Positions 15,901-22,613 of a stretch of 23,095 bases of DNA are shown piece by piece. Under the pieces are notes generated by a model, which was not told the DNA's origin, made no database searches, and saw only the letters and a list, made by a program, of their open reading frames with translations. The stretch spans positions 1 through 23,095 of the forward strand of contig JAKDJD010000036.1 in the NCBI GenBank assembly GCA_030454085.1. Reading direction: 5' to 3'. A program made the translations under genes and the position numbers. Every line of letters starts with the position of its first letter. Position 1 is the first letter of the stretch. The stretch is from Kocuria sp. Lineage in GTDB: Bacteria; Actinomycetota; Actinomycetes; Actinomycetales; Micrococcaceae.

Positions 15901-18068
15901 CGATTCGACGTGGGGTCCGTGATGTTCAGGCCGAAGCCGAACAAGCCTTGCAGGCCGAAGCCGCCCGAGAAGCTGACCGGGCCAAGACAGGAGCCGGCCG
16001 GATGATGCCCGGCGACGTCTTCGTCTCCGGGGACGAGACGGTGGCCGAACCAGGGTGGATCGTGGAGCCGGACGGGAAATACTTCATGGATCCGGCTACA
16101 GAAGACTCCAAAACCAGGTACGTTCTGCGCGCGGAGGCTGTGTTGCAGCCGGGTCGAAACCTGGAGGCCGAGGAAATCGACCGGGTGTTCGGTGGCGCGT
16201 TGACCAATATCGCGGTGGCCGATCTGCGTCCGGGCGACGTCGTCAATGGACGCAAACTGGATACCAAATCCGGTCCGAACGAGAACGTGCAGGTGGTGGG
16301 CAAACACGGGTACGACATGGTCACCGTTACTTACCGGCCCGTGAGCGAACCGGCCTGGAGCACAGAGCAGGAAGTACGACGGCGTGAGTCGACAAAGGTC
16401 GGAGAACTGATCTCGCGCAGGCACGGCGCACTGGATCATATCGAGAAAGCTCACGCCGTGGTGGACGGCCAGACCAGCAGGGTCAAGGACCTCTCCGAAG
16501 ACCATCAGGGGCAGTGGATACTAGTGCAAGGCCGGCCGGTGGACGAACCGGAGAGCCAGAAACGCTGGTATTCCGGAGTCCTGAAGAGCTTCGATCATGA
16601 GGTCGAGTCGAACGGGCCCGTGAGGTCCTATGCCAGACACGTGGGGCTGCGCTACGACTCGGTGATCGAGGTGGAGGCCATACCTGGTGAGATTGACGAG
16701 GTTCGTGTGGCGGCACCTGCATCGGTTGCGGCGTTCGTCCTCGATGGAGATTGGCCGGAGGCCGGGATCGATTTCCGCGGTACGGCGATCACAGAAGAGG
16801 CCGCGGCAGAAGCCGAGAGCCCAGCGGGCCTGAACGTGGAGCAGGCCGGCATCGTTGAGTTGGCCGGATTCGAGGTTAGCCAAGAACCAGCCGGAGCAGT
16901 AGCCGGGGCCTCCGAGGAGGCGGTAGTCGACCAAGAGAGGCCCCCCCAAACTGATGCCGGCGAACATGTGGGTGCCGAAACGATCGATGAGACTTCCGCG
17001 TCTGGAACCGATGCCACTGAGGTGGGATCGGACGAAGCAGAAGCCGAGGAAGCGGAGGCGACAGAATCAACACCGGAGGCAGACCCCGAGACACGGGCCG
17101 AGCCCGTCAGCGACCCAGGACCAGAGGGGCCGGAGGATCACGACGAGACGGTGGATGAGGTGTCCGCACCTGTGGCCGATGCGGACGAGCCGGAAACACA
17201 GCACCCCGAACGCGAGGAACCGGAAGCTGACGTCGAGACGGACCGGGAGCCAACTGTCCCAGATGGGACAGTTGAGCCGGCCGTAACGGATGTCGGTCGC
17301 GAGCAGCCGCGGAGACTGGTCGCGTCCCAAGTGCGTCCAGGTGACCGGGTCCAATTCGGTGAAGACGCAGAATTCCGAGAAGTCATCGATGTTCAGGCAC
17401 TGGCGGCACGACGGATGCGAATGCTCACGTTGGGCGCAGACGGACCGGCGACCGGGACGAAAATTGGTGCCAACCGTGAGGTCAACGTCGTGCCGTACCC
17501 GGCTGCGGAAAACGAGACAATGTCGGCACGGCCCCGCACCTTGGGTCAATTGCGTTCGGGCGACGTTGTGAGCGAGCTGGCAGAGGTGGGTGGGCGAGCA
17601 GCCGAGGTGCTGGACGTCGTCCATGTCGATGGCGTCGTGGAGCTGGAGCTGCTCGATGACTCAGACGCACGGGTATTCCACCGCGGATGGGCCACAGAGT
17701 CCGCGCCGGTCCGGATGCCATCCTGCAACGAGGACACTGTCGGTATCCGCGGCCCAGAGACAGTGGTGGTCGCCAGTGACCTATCCCGTGGTGCGTTGAT
17801 TCGGACCCGTGCAACAGACCCGGCCCTGGTGGTCGGTACACAAACGACCGACGGATCGACCCAGATCGAATTCCAGTTGCTGGGCAGCACCAACGGGCAA
17901 GTACAGACCATCACGAAAGAAGCCAACGAACCGCTGGTGATCCACCAGCAGCGTCATGTCCTCGATAGGGAAGTCTCGGCGGGTTCCGACCCGATCAGGG
18001 ATCATTCCGCCGAGGCTGTGATTCGACCACAGGATGAGCCGGGTCCGGAAGGTCCAGGTTTCGGCTGA
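9963..18068 (+). CDS. Giant polyvalent protein: N6-adenine methyltransferase plus SNF2-like helicase with modular tail
   Basis: The protein is 2701 aa. Residues 1-20 (ending AQLFDINQ) look conserved-like. Residues 22-142 are a Gly/Asp-rich low-complexity stretch that overlaps another frame. A methyltransferase region begins near 143, with motif I EPGCGSGNF (258-266) and catalytic-loop motif NVPF (319-322). An SNF2/DEAH helicase follows: GAGKTG (1006-1011), DEAH (1160-1163), TGTP (1217-1220), KMGTGMNV (from 1474) and QREGRAFRQG (1502-1511). After a coiled coil near 1590-1640 there is a tail to 2701 with acidic linkers and repeated small modules. The layout matches COG4646-type 'polyvalent' proteins of conjugative elements and phage P1 DarB, which guards DNA against type I restriction. 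Anti-restriction on entry is inferred. The ATG at 9963 has AAGGA 11 nt upstream (9947-9951), a long spacing. TTG 10404 or ATG 10407 are fallback starts. Confidence 0.9.
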   Translation: MAEISDENVDQAQLFDINQEGEDDPQVRDESGAGTGGNDRGDSGPEHGRGAGVGAGSGPVGTDRRGPAGGDQSAGRVRPDISPEESGTAGGSAGAAESGAAGSTEAGVDGSDDRPDATDDRPDGPGRDEADTDRGDGPSGLEFRSETLMVPSGVKARARANIDAIRLVNTLNREHRTATAAEQQVLAGYSSWGAVPEIFEDREDWADLAAELRTVLDGEQYHAARMSTLNAHYTDPGIVAAMWEQLRSAGFDGGTVLEPGCGSGNFMAQAPESAQMVGIEIDPMTAQIASYLHPDATVRTEGFEKTRLPDAGITAAIGNVPFGAFSPFDLADNSENLAIHNYFIHKTMKHLAPGGYGAFVTSSWTMDAKSRTSRDVIADHSDLVAGVRLPAGAFSRVAGTEAQTDILVFRRRDPEVPRNVEVTESWVGSASETGEINDEPVTVATSKFFQEHPEYVMGTPELKLTGYPARPGLAVTGETGQALNEGVRAGLSAQIGTASARGLGYDPAVDASVSLEALAPGGLVGPGEQPGFAGEVLISETGRLVQRGADFGLHEVPLGRGVSRDEAQSLVRIKTRLRSMIDTAATGEDVEQARQELEGLYDQYVETYGPINRFTIKAGARPSERTINGRVEKMRKRWAASFEDLTRAERDGLEPDEETEAEWREAASAPAADTKVQSHLVFLRSDPDFGKLLGLEIFDETEQSARKSLYFSPETFAAIDVSNRTAETVEDALAISLDESRTVDVDRIGQLLDVDAETARQRLGQLVFDDPSTGRLVTAESYLSGDVRAKQQAAVQALESDSRYGVNVRALAEVVPEWVPISRIEVKPGVKYVTAGQYERFVSETFGAAAEIRENPEGSGWDVEKISKSRLSARVRFEYGTESANPSWILGRMMNNKPVTVHKTVSVDGKDRRVPDQKATTAARQKAAVIAAAFSAWVTDDPERVASIEQQFNHALNSYVAPDYSAAGDRLQLRGLSPDRVPHAYQREAVARILGEPSVLLNHVVGAGKTGSMLMGAMELRRSGVAKKPWMVVPNHLVEQITREFSQWYPAANTLMIPTGISPAQRNKYIAASAANDWDAVICPQSVFSKIKVSDSKIRRWVQEDIDEMQQARKETSSEMGAKAIAGAIKRAEKRLERISAGKDVGARFEETGCDYLFVDEAHEYKNLARQSEYRELSASGSDMATDLDFALRSLRESKAARAGTEADAPAVVTFATGTPVSNSLAEMWVMGHYLRPDLMERYGMPTIDGFGTGFTKASESVEVKPSGVGFRITNRVASFTNVEALMRLSSVYTSTVTRSEIPGGVPEKATGKLIGHDRPASPAVAEKMAELVERAENPSESDQLLAVLGEARKVALDPRLADVEPDEDGGRARQVAEQILRIETENAETTYLTSTGDTSERRGGLQLAFCDLGTPTGEGFNMYQGVKEELVAGGMDASKIAFIHDAETDQERTDLFSAAKDGRIKVLIGSTQKMGTGMNVQDRVTAIHHVDIPWRPSDLEQREGRAFRQGNQNKTVEVHNYVTAGTFDAYMWQTINRKSLFLDQLRSGTATGEVEDIGGLSMSSQEMIAAGAGDPRVGDWMRMNTRIIELENASRAELGQRHSLEKALEAGRDQLDRLTGQLQMLQEAAPAAPVGEFRMRIGGQVFDNRARAGDRMIHGLEQMAVRFRQDPTATFGLAKLGGLTAVVGYEPSHGQETLRISFDGVPGLNESVAVADLLDGSVSGTGLATRVWNRVSEVSDAAAATERMISTTREEVEGLEAAAEAQSSVFSGQEELDRLRIDRDVLGAELGLDVEDDDEASDEMLTETEMRSLFQTEAVDLMRSREGDVINISKAAGGLSPGLYTVQVDEDGKPHAIPEGSAGEARPLTYAHDGDLVARRRDVLTSFENELLESGEDDLVCDRATLVRAAETGETVTVVGTPTVTDGGEETETAAEGVFTGRLVETVTEGPTRTRVELALAEGSHVRVDLPYKGMGPVAIRRGVRDVQAEAEQALQAEAAREADRAKTGAGRMMPGDVFVSGDETVAEPGWIVEPDGKYFMDPATEDSKTRYVLRAEAVLQPGRNLEAEEIDRVFGGALTNIAVADLRPGDVVNGRKLDTKSGPNENVQVVGKHGYDMVTVTYRPVSEPAWSTEQEVRRRESTKVGELISRRHGALDHIEKAHAVVDGQTSRVKDLSEDHQGQWILVQGRPVDEPESQKRWYSGVLKSFDHEVESNGPVRSYARHVGLRYDSVIEVEAIPGEIDEVRVAAPASVAAFVLDGDWPEAGIDFRGTAITEEAAAEAESPAGLNVEQAGIVELAGFEVSQEPAGAVAGASEEAVVDQERPPQTDAGEHVGAETIDETSASGTDATEVGSDEAEAEEAEATESTPEADPETRAEPVSDPGPEGPEDHDETVDEVSAPVADADEPETQHPEREEPEADVETDREPTVPDGTVEPAVTDVGREQPRRLVASQVRPGDRVQFGEDAEFREVIDVQALAARRMRMLTLGADGPATGTKIGANREVNVVPYPAAENETMSARPRTLGQLRSGDVVSELAEVGGRAAEVLDVVHVDGVVELELLDDSDARVFHRGWATESAPVRMPSCNEDTVGIRGPETVVVASDLSRGALIRTRATDPALVVGTQTTDGSTQIEFQLLGSTNGQVQTITKEANEPLVIHQQRHVLDREVSAGSDPIRDHSAEAVIRPQDEPGPEGPGFG
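10030..10386 (+). CDS. Overlapping small gene nested in the 5' end of the giant gene
   Basis: This frame encodes a 118-aa protein that I do not recognise. An excellent ribosome site, AGGAGG at 10018-10023, lies 6 nt before the ATG. Codons are those of a high-GC gene: many CTG, GAG, CAG, CCG, GAC and ATC, with G/C dominant at third positions. The product has normal composition, with segments such as EALEWAQDPDRWARIG, INLQDEFDQTYPQ and LLKRAWMVQMTDRTR, and is probably helical and cytoplasmic. The giant gene's frame through the same bases is open but low-complexity Gly/Asp/Glu, as expected when one frame overprints another. Either both are translated, or the giant protein starts after 10386 and the 9963 start is not its true one. 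Confidence 0.7.
   Translation: MTHRFETNPGLAPEAMTEAIQDLNTAEALEWAQDPDRWARIGEDPPEEINLQDEFDQTYPQKSLEQPVVRQAQLSPVQLVLLKRAWMVQMTDRTRLMTDPMAPDETKLTRIVEMVRQA
16000..18010 (+). repeat. Repeated small modules in the C-terminal tail of the giant protein
   Basis: Five protein-level repeats begin with a similar turn: MMPGDVFV (near residue 2014), VADLRPGDVV (2085), ASQVRPGDRV (2454), LGQLRSGDVV (2527) and ASDLSRGALI (2604). Each is followed by alternating hydrophobic strands of about 50-70 residues. The copies are diverged at DNA level. They look like small beta-barrel domains strung along acidic linkers. The function is unknown. Confidence 0.55.
17251..17274. repeat. 24-bp near-perfect palindrome inside the giant gene
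   Basis: CAACTGTCCCA and TGGGACAGTTG are exact reverse complements over 11 bp, separated by GA. It is in an acidic linker of the giant protein (encoding PTVPDGTV). It could be a protein-binding site, or a hairpin in the mRNA, or coincidence of the coding sequence. Confidence 0.6.
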
Positions 18069-18080
18069 GGTCGCCACCGG

Positions 18081-18121
18081 CAGCGCCCCGCCCTGGTCAT
18101 GATGACCGGCGCGGGGCGCTG
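18081..18121. terminator. Bidirectional hairpin terminator between converging operons
   Basis: Outer arms CAGCGCCCCGC and GCGGGGCGCTG pair perfectly over 11 bp. After one C-C mismatch the helix continues for 8 more pairs, including GGTCAT/ATGACC, around a single-base loop. It lies between the stop of the giant gene (18068) and the stop of the relaxase gene (18142). There is no clear U-run on either side, which is common for actinobacterial terminators. It should stop transcription from both directions. Confidence 0.85.
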
Positions 18122-18141
18122 TGGAGTGCGACGGACAGTGT

Positions 18142-21100
18142 TCAGCGTTGCGGGCCTGGTTCCTGGAGCTCGGGGCTTTCGTCGGTGCCCGGTTGTTGAT
18201 CAGGATGCGTTGAGGTGTTCAGTTGGGCGTAGACGTCGCCGTACTCGGGGTCGATTAGGTCCTCGTAGGGCAGGTTCGGAAGGCCTTCTTCGGTGTAGTC
18301 ATAGTCGAGTGCACTTTCGAGTTCTTCCAGCAGCGCGTCGGCCTCATTCAGGGTTTGCTGGAACCCGGCATAGCGGCGGTCGTGTGCGGTATCGAGAATG
18401 TGGTGCATCCTTGTGTGCAGGCTGGTGAGTCGGGCCTCGTTCTTAGGCGGTGGTGTGCCGAGAACTTCTGGGGTGTCCGGGTCTTGGTCGGAGAGCGCAC
18501 GCCATTGGGCGATGTTGCGCAGTTCGTCCGGGTAAAGGGCGCGTGCGGTCTTGGCCCACGGTTGGTCCTTTTCCTGCTCGATGATTTGGTCGGCCCGTGC
18601 GTTGATGGCTGCCTGTATTTGTCCTTGTGCTTCGGCTTCGTCTGGGCTCGGGTGCTCCGTTGTAGGGATGAGCCGGTCTTCGACGGGTATGGCCCCGGAT
18701 TGTTGGATATGTTCGGTGGCCTCGGACAGGTCGGTGATGTTCGCCGGCAATTGGGTTGGGTCGAGGTCGTAGCGTTTCACCGTGGCCACGAAGGCGGTCA
18801 ATGCTGGGTCGTGGGCGTTGCGGTTCGGGTCGGAACCGATTCGCTCGGCGTACTCGTAGGCCCGCCGTGTGGCGGAGACGTCGAGGACGTAGTCCAGGTC
18901 GGAACAGTGACGGGCGAGGTCTTTGGCCCACCCGTGTTCGGTGTCTTGGACGTCGTGGGCTGTTTTCTCGGCGGAGGACTTCTTGACGATCCCGGCGAGG
19001 GTGTCCATGACGTCGTCCGTTTCGATGGGACGGATCATGTGCCAGGGGTCAGGGGTATCGTCCGGGTCGCTAGTTTCGGGTTCTGTCATGTAGACGTGGT
19101 TGGCCCATTTCCCACGAGTCATGGCTACATAGAGTTGTTCTCGCCCGAAGGATTCGTCGGCAGCCACGTGGGCTGTATCGACGGTCAAGCCTTGGGCGCG
19201 GTGGGCGGTGGAGGCGTATCCGAGTTCGATGGAACTGGCCAGGTAGTCGTTGGGCAATGTGATGGTTGCGCCGGTGTCCTCACGGATGGCTCGTGCATGA
19301 TCGGCGTAGATGTCGGTGATTTTCAGGCGTGTGCCGTTCTTGACGAACTCTCCTGATTCGTCGGTGAGCTGCCGGTTGTTCTTTCGTGCCAGGACAAGGT
19401 CTCCGAGGTAGGCGTCACCGGAGCGGATGGACACGGATTTGTCGGCGTTGACGGTGCCCTCGGAGATCAGTTCTGCTTGTGCCCGGTCGTTGAGCGCTTG
19501 GACTTGCTCGTTGCGGCCAGCGATCAGCACGGATTCTTTTCCCGCGACGGTGTCTGCACGCCAGGCTTCGTAGGCGGCATCGAGGCCGTCTTTGGATGCG
19601 TGGATGCGGCCGCGACTGTTGTATTCGTCGAGGACACGGGTGTCTCCGGCTCGCAATGCGAGTGTTGCTTCGGGTTCCCAGTCGGTGTTCTTGAATCGCC
19701 AGACCGAGGTGAGCCGGGCGGCGTGGCCGTGGGTCTCCATCCATCCAAGGAATCCTCCGGCGTCGACGGCGTCGAGCTGGGCCGGGTCTCCGACGAGCAG
19801 GAGTTTACCTCCCGCGTCGGTGACTTGTTGATGCAGTTGGGCGAGATCGGTGGTTGATGACATGGAGGCTTCGTCAACGATGACCATCTGTCCGGGTTTG
19901 ATCTGGTATTTGGAGTGGTCGGCGATGGTCTTGGTGAGCCTGGTTTGTGCAGCGTCCAGTTGTGTCTTGATTCCTGCTTTCTGGGGATTTTGTTGGTACT
20001 GGGCCTGCAGTCGGGTGATTTGCTCAGTCAGGGTCTGGTATTTCTTAATCCGGTGGGCAGCGCCGTCGCCGACTGATTCGTAGAGCCATTTGGCGACGTT
20101 GTCGGTTGGTATATCGAGTTCTTGTCCGAGGACTGATGCTGCTGCAGCCGATGGGGCAAGACCGATGATGGAGCCTGCACCGTTCTGGTTCTCCCAGGCG
20201 TGACGGAGACCGGCCAGGGTGGTGGTCTTGCCGGTACCGGCTGGGCCGATGATCGCGGAAACGCTGTGCCTGTCTCGGATGACTTCTTCTGCGGCCGTCT
20301 TCTGGTCCTCGGCCAGACCAAAGCCACCCGCGGATTGATAGTTCTCAAGGTCGGTGGTGAGTCTTGCTGTCTCTGCGACGGTGGCACTGGTGGCATGGGT
20401 GGCTGCTGTCTTCAGCTGGGCTTCGCGGGCCATTGTCTCTGGTGAGGTGTAGACGGCGTGGTCGTCGGTGTTGAATACGGATCGTCCACGAGTGGTGAGC
20501 CCGGTTTGTGTCTGGTGGTCCAGGTTGTATCGGTCCGGGGTCAGCTCTACGGCTTGTTCGGTGGCGGCCGCGACGATGTTGTCTGTGACCGTGTTGCGTT
20601 CGTCGAGGGTGGGGAATCGGACGGTTGCCGTCAGGCGGTGGGCGGAGGCGGTCAGGTTTGCTTTGGTGAAGGTTGCGTGTGTGGCGGCGGTCCTCTCGAG
20701 TGCGTGTGTTGCGATTTCGGTGATCGCTTCCGGGGTCAGCTGGTCGGGTGTGAGGGTCTCGGCGTGGTTGCCGGTGGCGTTGTTGACGATCTTTTGTGGG
20801 TCGAGTTTCAGTTTCCAGCAGCGTGCCTGCCAGGTGTGGATCCGCGAGGCCAACGGTTGTTTGTCGGCTTCCTTGGCCTTGCGGGTTTCGAGGGTGGCTT
20901 GTCGTCGGAACTCGAGCAGAGTGGCTTGTGGCAAGTCCTTGTCGTGGGTGGCTTGCCACTCAGCAATGAGTTCATCCGTCCGCTCGTTGATCTGCAAGGC
21001 ACGAGTGGAGAACTCGTTGATGAGTTCGTCAGGCACGCCAGTAAGCTCAACACGGCGTTGGCGGTTCTCCTTGGTAACGGAGCCTTCCTCACCGATAGCC

Positions 21101-21843
21101 TCGCGCTGCTCTGTCAGCGTGCCGAGTTCTGTCCCGAGACGGTCGTAGAGGGTGTTGTTGTACATTTCGGAGATCGCTACGACCCACCGGTGCATGGTGT
21201 AGGAGTCGAGGGTGACCCATTTGCCATCGGAGACCCGTTGGACGCGGTTGGCCAGGACGGCGTGCGTGTGCATCTGCGGGTCGCCTGCCCGTGAGTCGAA
21301 GTGGTCGAACAGGGAGGCGATGATGCCTTCGGCGGGGACTTTGACCGCTCCCCCGTGACCGGCACGGGTCTGGACGACGTGGGTCTCCGCCCAGTCGAGG
21401 CAGTCTCTGACGGCGTTCTGATGAGCGGTGTGGATCCGTGATTGCGTCCCAGCATCGGCCACCGCCCACAGTGCAGAGACGGATTTGGGGGCTGAGAAGG
21501 TCAGGTCGAACCCGGATACAGCTGTGCGATCTGATTTGGCGGTTCTGCCCATCGGGGTCTTGGCTCCTTCGGGGGCGGCCGTGGATTCGATGGGTCTGTG
21601 TCCGAGGGATTCGCCGGTGATGGGGTTTTTGAGTTCTTCGTAGACGGAGATGGCGTCTTGTTGGTTGACGACGGTCTCGTTGTCCATGTTCAGGCCGGCG
21701 AGTCCTTTCCCGTACCAGGTTCCGGCGGGATCGGATGATCCGATGTAGTAGCTGGTGAGTTTCCCCTTCTGGGCGGATCCGTCTCCGACGGAGACGTTGG
21801 AGAGGTAGTAGTTGATGTTCATTCGGGAGATTGAGACGGTCAT
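18142..21843 (-). CDS. MobF-family relaxase-helicase (TraA/TrwC type)
   Basis: The 1233-aa protein nicks oriT, stays covalently bound to the DNA and unwinds it for transfer. Relaxase domain: candidate catalytic tyrosines Y12/Y13 and Y32/Y33, FDLTFSAPKSVS (112-123), and the metal-binding histidines H181, H192 and H194 in DPQMHTHAVLANR. RecD-like helicase: Walker A GPAGTGKTT (533-541), VDEAS with D657-E658, LVGDPAQL near 683-690, YASTAHRAQGL near 870-880, and YVAMTRGKW near 903-911. The last 310 residues match nothing I know and end in an acidic, Pro/Glu-rich tail. The start is the ATG at 21843, preceded by AGGAGG with a 5-nt gap. The frame extends upstream to 21921 but there overlaps the Zn-finger gene. 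The ATGA overlap with that gene indicates coupled translation. Confidence 0.94.
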   Translation of the reverse strand: MTVSISRMNINYYLSNVSVGDGSAQKGKLTSYYIGSSDPAGTWYGKGLAGLNMDNETVVNQQDAISVYEELKNPITGESLGHRPIESTAAPEGAKTPMGRTAKSDRTAVSGFDLTFSAPKSVSALWAVADAGTQSRIHTAHQNAVRDCLDWAETHVVQTRAGHGGAVKVPAEGIIASLFDHFDSRAGDPQMHTHAVLANRVQRVSDGKWVTLDSYTMHRWVVAISEMYNNTLYDRLGTELGTLTEQREAIGEEGSVTKENRQRRVELTGVPDELINEFSTRALQINERTDELIAEWQATHDKDLPQATLLEFRRQATLETRKAKEADKQPLASRIHTWQARCWKLKLDPQKIVNNATGNHAETLTPDQLTPEAITEIATHALERTAATHATFTKANLTASAHRLTATVRFPTLDERNTVTDNIVAAATEQAVELTPDRYNLDHQTQTGLTTRGRSVFNTDDHAVYTSPETMAREAQLKTAATHATSATVAETARLTTDLENYQSAGGFGLAEDQKTAAEEVIRDRHSVSAIIGPAGTGKTTTLAGLRHAWENQNGAGSIIGLAPSAAAASVLGQELDIPTDNVAKWLYESVGDGAAHRIKKYQTLTEQITRLQAQYQQNPQKAGIKTQLDAAQTRLTKTIADHSKYQIKPGQMVIVDEASMSSTTDLAQLHQQVTDAGGKLLLVGDPAQLDAVDAGGFLGWMETHGHAARLTSVWRFKNTDWEPEATLALRAGDTRVLDEYNSRGRIHASKDGLDAAYEAWRADTVAGKESVLIAGRNEQVQALNDRAQAELISEGTVNADKSVSIRSGDAYLGDLVLARKNNRQLTDESGEFVKNGTRLKITDIYADHARAIREDTGATITLPNDYLASSIELGYASTAHRAQGLTVDTAHVAADESFGREQLYVAMTRGKWANHVYMTEPETSDPDDTPDPWHMIRPIETDDVMDTLAGIVKKSSAEKTAHDVQDTEHGWAKDLARHCSDLDYVLDVSATRRAYEYAERIGSDPNRNAHDPALTAFVATVKRYDLDPTQLPANITDLSEATEHIQQSGAIPVEDRLIPTTEHPSPDEAEAQGQIQAAINARADQIIEQEKDQPWAKTARALYPDELRNIAQWRALSDQDPDTPEVLGTPPPKNEARLTSLHTRMHHILDTAHDRRYAGFQQTLNEADALLEELESALDYDYTEEGLPNLPYEDLIDPEYGDVYAQLNTSTHPDQQPGTDESPELQEPGPQR

Positions 21844-22556
21844 CGTTTCCTCCTGGTGGTTTTCTGGTTGGCGAGGTAGGCGGACCAGGTCTTGTGGATC
21901 GACCGGTCGTGTTCGTTCCACATCTCAGGTGACCGGTTCCGGAAGTACCGGCTGGCCAGGTAGTTCCAGTCGCGGATGACCTTTGCCGGAATCCGATGAC
22001 TGTCGTTGGCTCGTGCCGTGCGTGTTGCCGTTGCCGCTTGGGCGGCAAATCGTTCCGCCCGGGATTTGAGGAAGTTCAACACGTCTTCTGCCGCGTTCAG
22101 CTGCTCGCGGTAGTACTGGTTGTCTTCGGCCAGCGGTTCCAGGTCTTCGATTTTCCGCTGGGCGTCCTGTAGTTCGGCAATGGCAGCCGATTCCGCTTCG
22201 CGGCATTGCCGTTTGGTAGCGGCAGCTGCCTCTTCCGCGGCGACGGCGCGGGCTCTTGCCGTTGCCACTCGTTCTTCCGCTGTCTCGGATTTCCGCTGGT
22301 ATTTCCGCCTGGTAACGGAAAGCCGGGCGGCAAGGTTCCGCAGCTTCCGGTTCTCTTGCCGCAACCGGGCCAGCTCGGCTGACCGGGCAGCATCGTCTTC
22401 CGGCGAGGTGGAGATATTTGCTTGCACCCGTCCGCTACGCCGTCGACCGGCAGCACGGGTCTTGCACGCGGTGGAACAGTATCTCCGCTGTTTGTTGGCA
22501 CTGGCAGGTAGGGGCCTCTGGCAGACAGGGCAGGTTCGTTCTGGGGTTCTGGCCAT
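21840..22556 (-). CDS. Zn-finger/coiled-coil protein encoded just upstream of the relaxase
   Basis: The 238-aa protein has an N-terminal treble of cysteine motifs: C9/C12 (CPVC) and C27/C31 (CSTAC), with basic residues around RAAGRRRSGR. This is a zinc-finger type seen in actinobacterial DNA-binding proteins. Residues about 60-190 form a long Ala/Glu/Arg coiled coil. A C-terminal 40-residue segment with several Trp/Tyr (IRDWNYLASRYF, MWNEHDRSIHKTW) may be a small folded domain. Coupling to the relaxase by ATGA suggests an auxiliary relaxosome or regulatory protein, which is an inference. The start is uncertain. ATG 22556 lacks a good ribosome site, but a -10-like box lies about 52 nt upstream. 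A GTG at 22634 is the alternative and would overlap that box. Confidence 0.82.
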   Translation of the reverse strand: MARTPERTCPVCQRPLPASANKQRRYCSTACKTRAAGRRRSGRVQANISTSPEDDAARSAELARLRQENRKLRNLAARLSVTRRKYQRKSETAEERVATARARAVAAEEAAAATKRQCREAESAAIAELQDAQRKIEDLEPLAEDNQYYREQLNAAEDVLNFLKSRAERFAAQAATATRTARANDSHRIPAKVIRDWNYLASRYFRNRSPEMWNEHDRSIHKTWSAYLANQKTTRRKR

Positions 22557-22607
22557 ATCTTGTATTGGCTCAGGACGGCCCAGGTGTAAGTCGTAGGGGT
22601 TGAAAAA

Positions 22608-22613
22608 GTTATA
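22608..22613 (-). promoter_or_regulatory. Putative -10 box of the Zn-finger/relaxase operon
   Basis: On the minus strand TATAAC stands about 52 nt before the ATG at 22556. The hexamer 17 nt further upstream (CTGTGG) is a poor -35, so an activator or an alternative sigma factor may be needed. The arms CACCT (22621-22625) and AGGTG (22635-22639) surround the -35 position and could be an operator. Confidence 0.4.
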
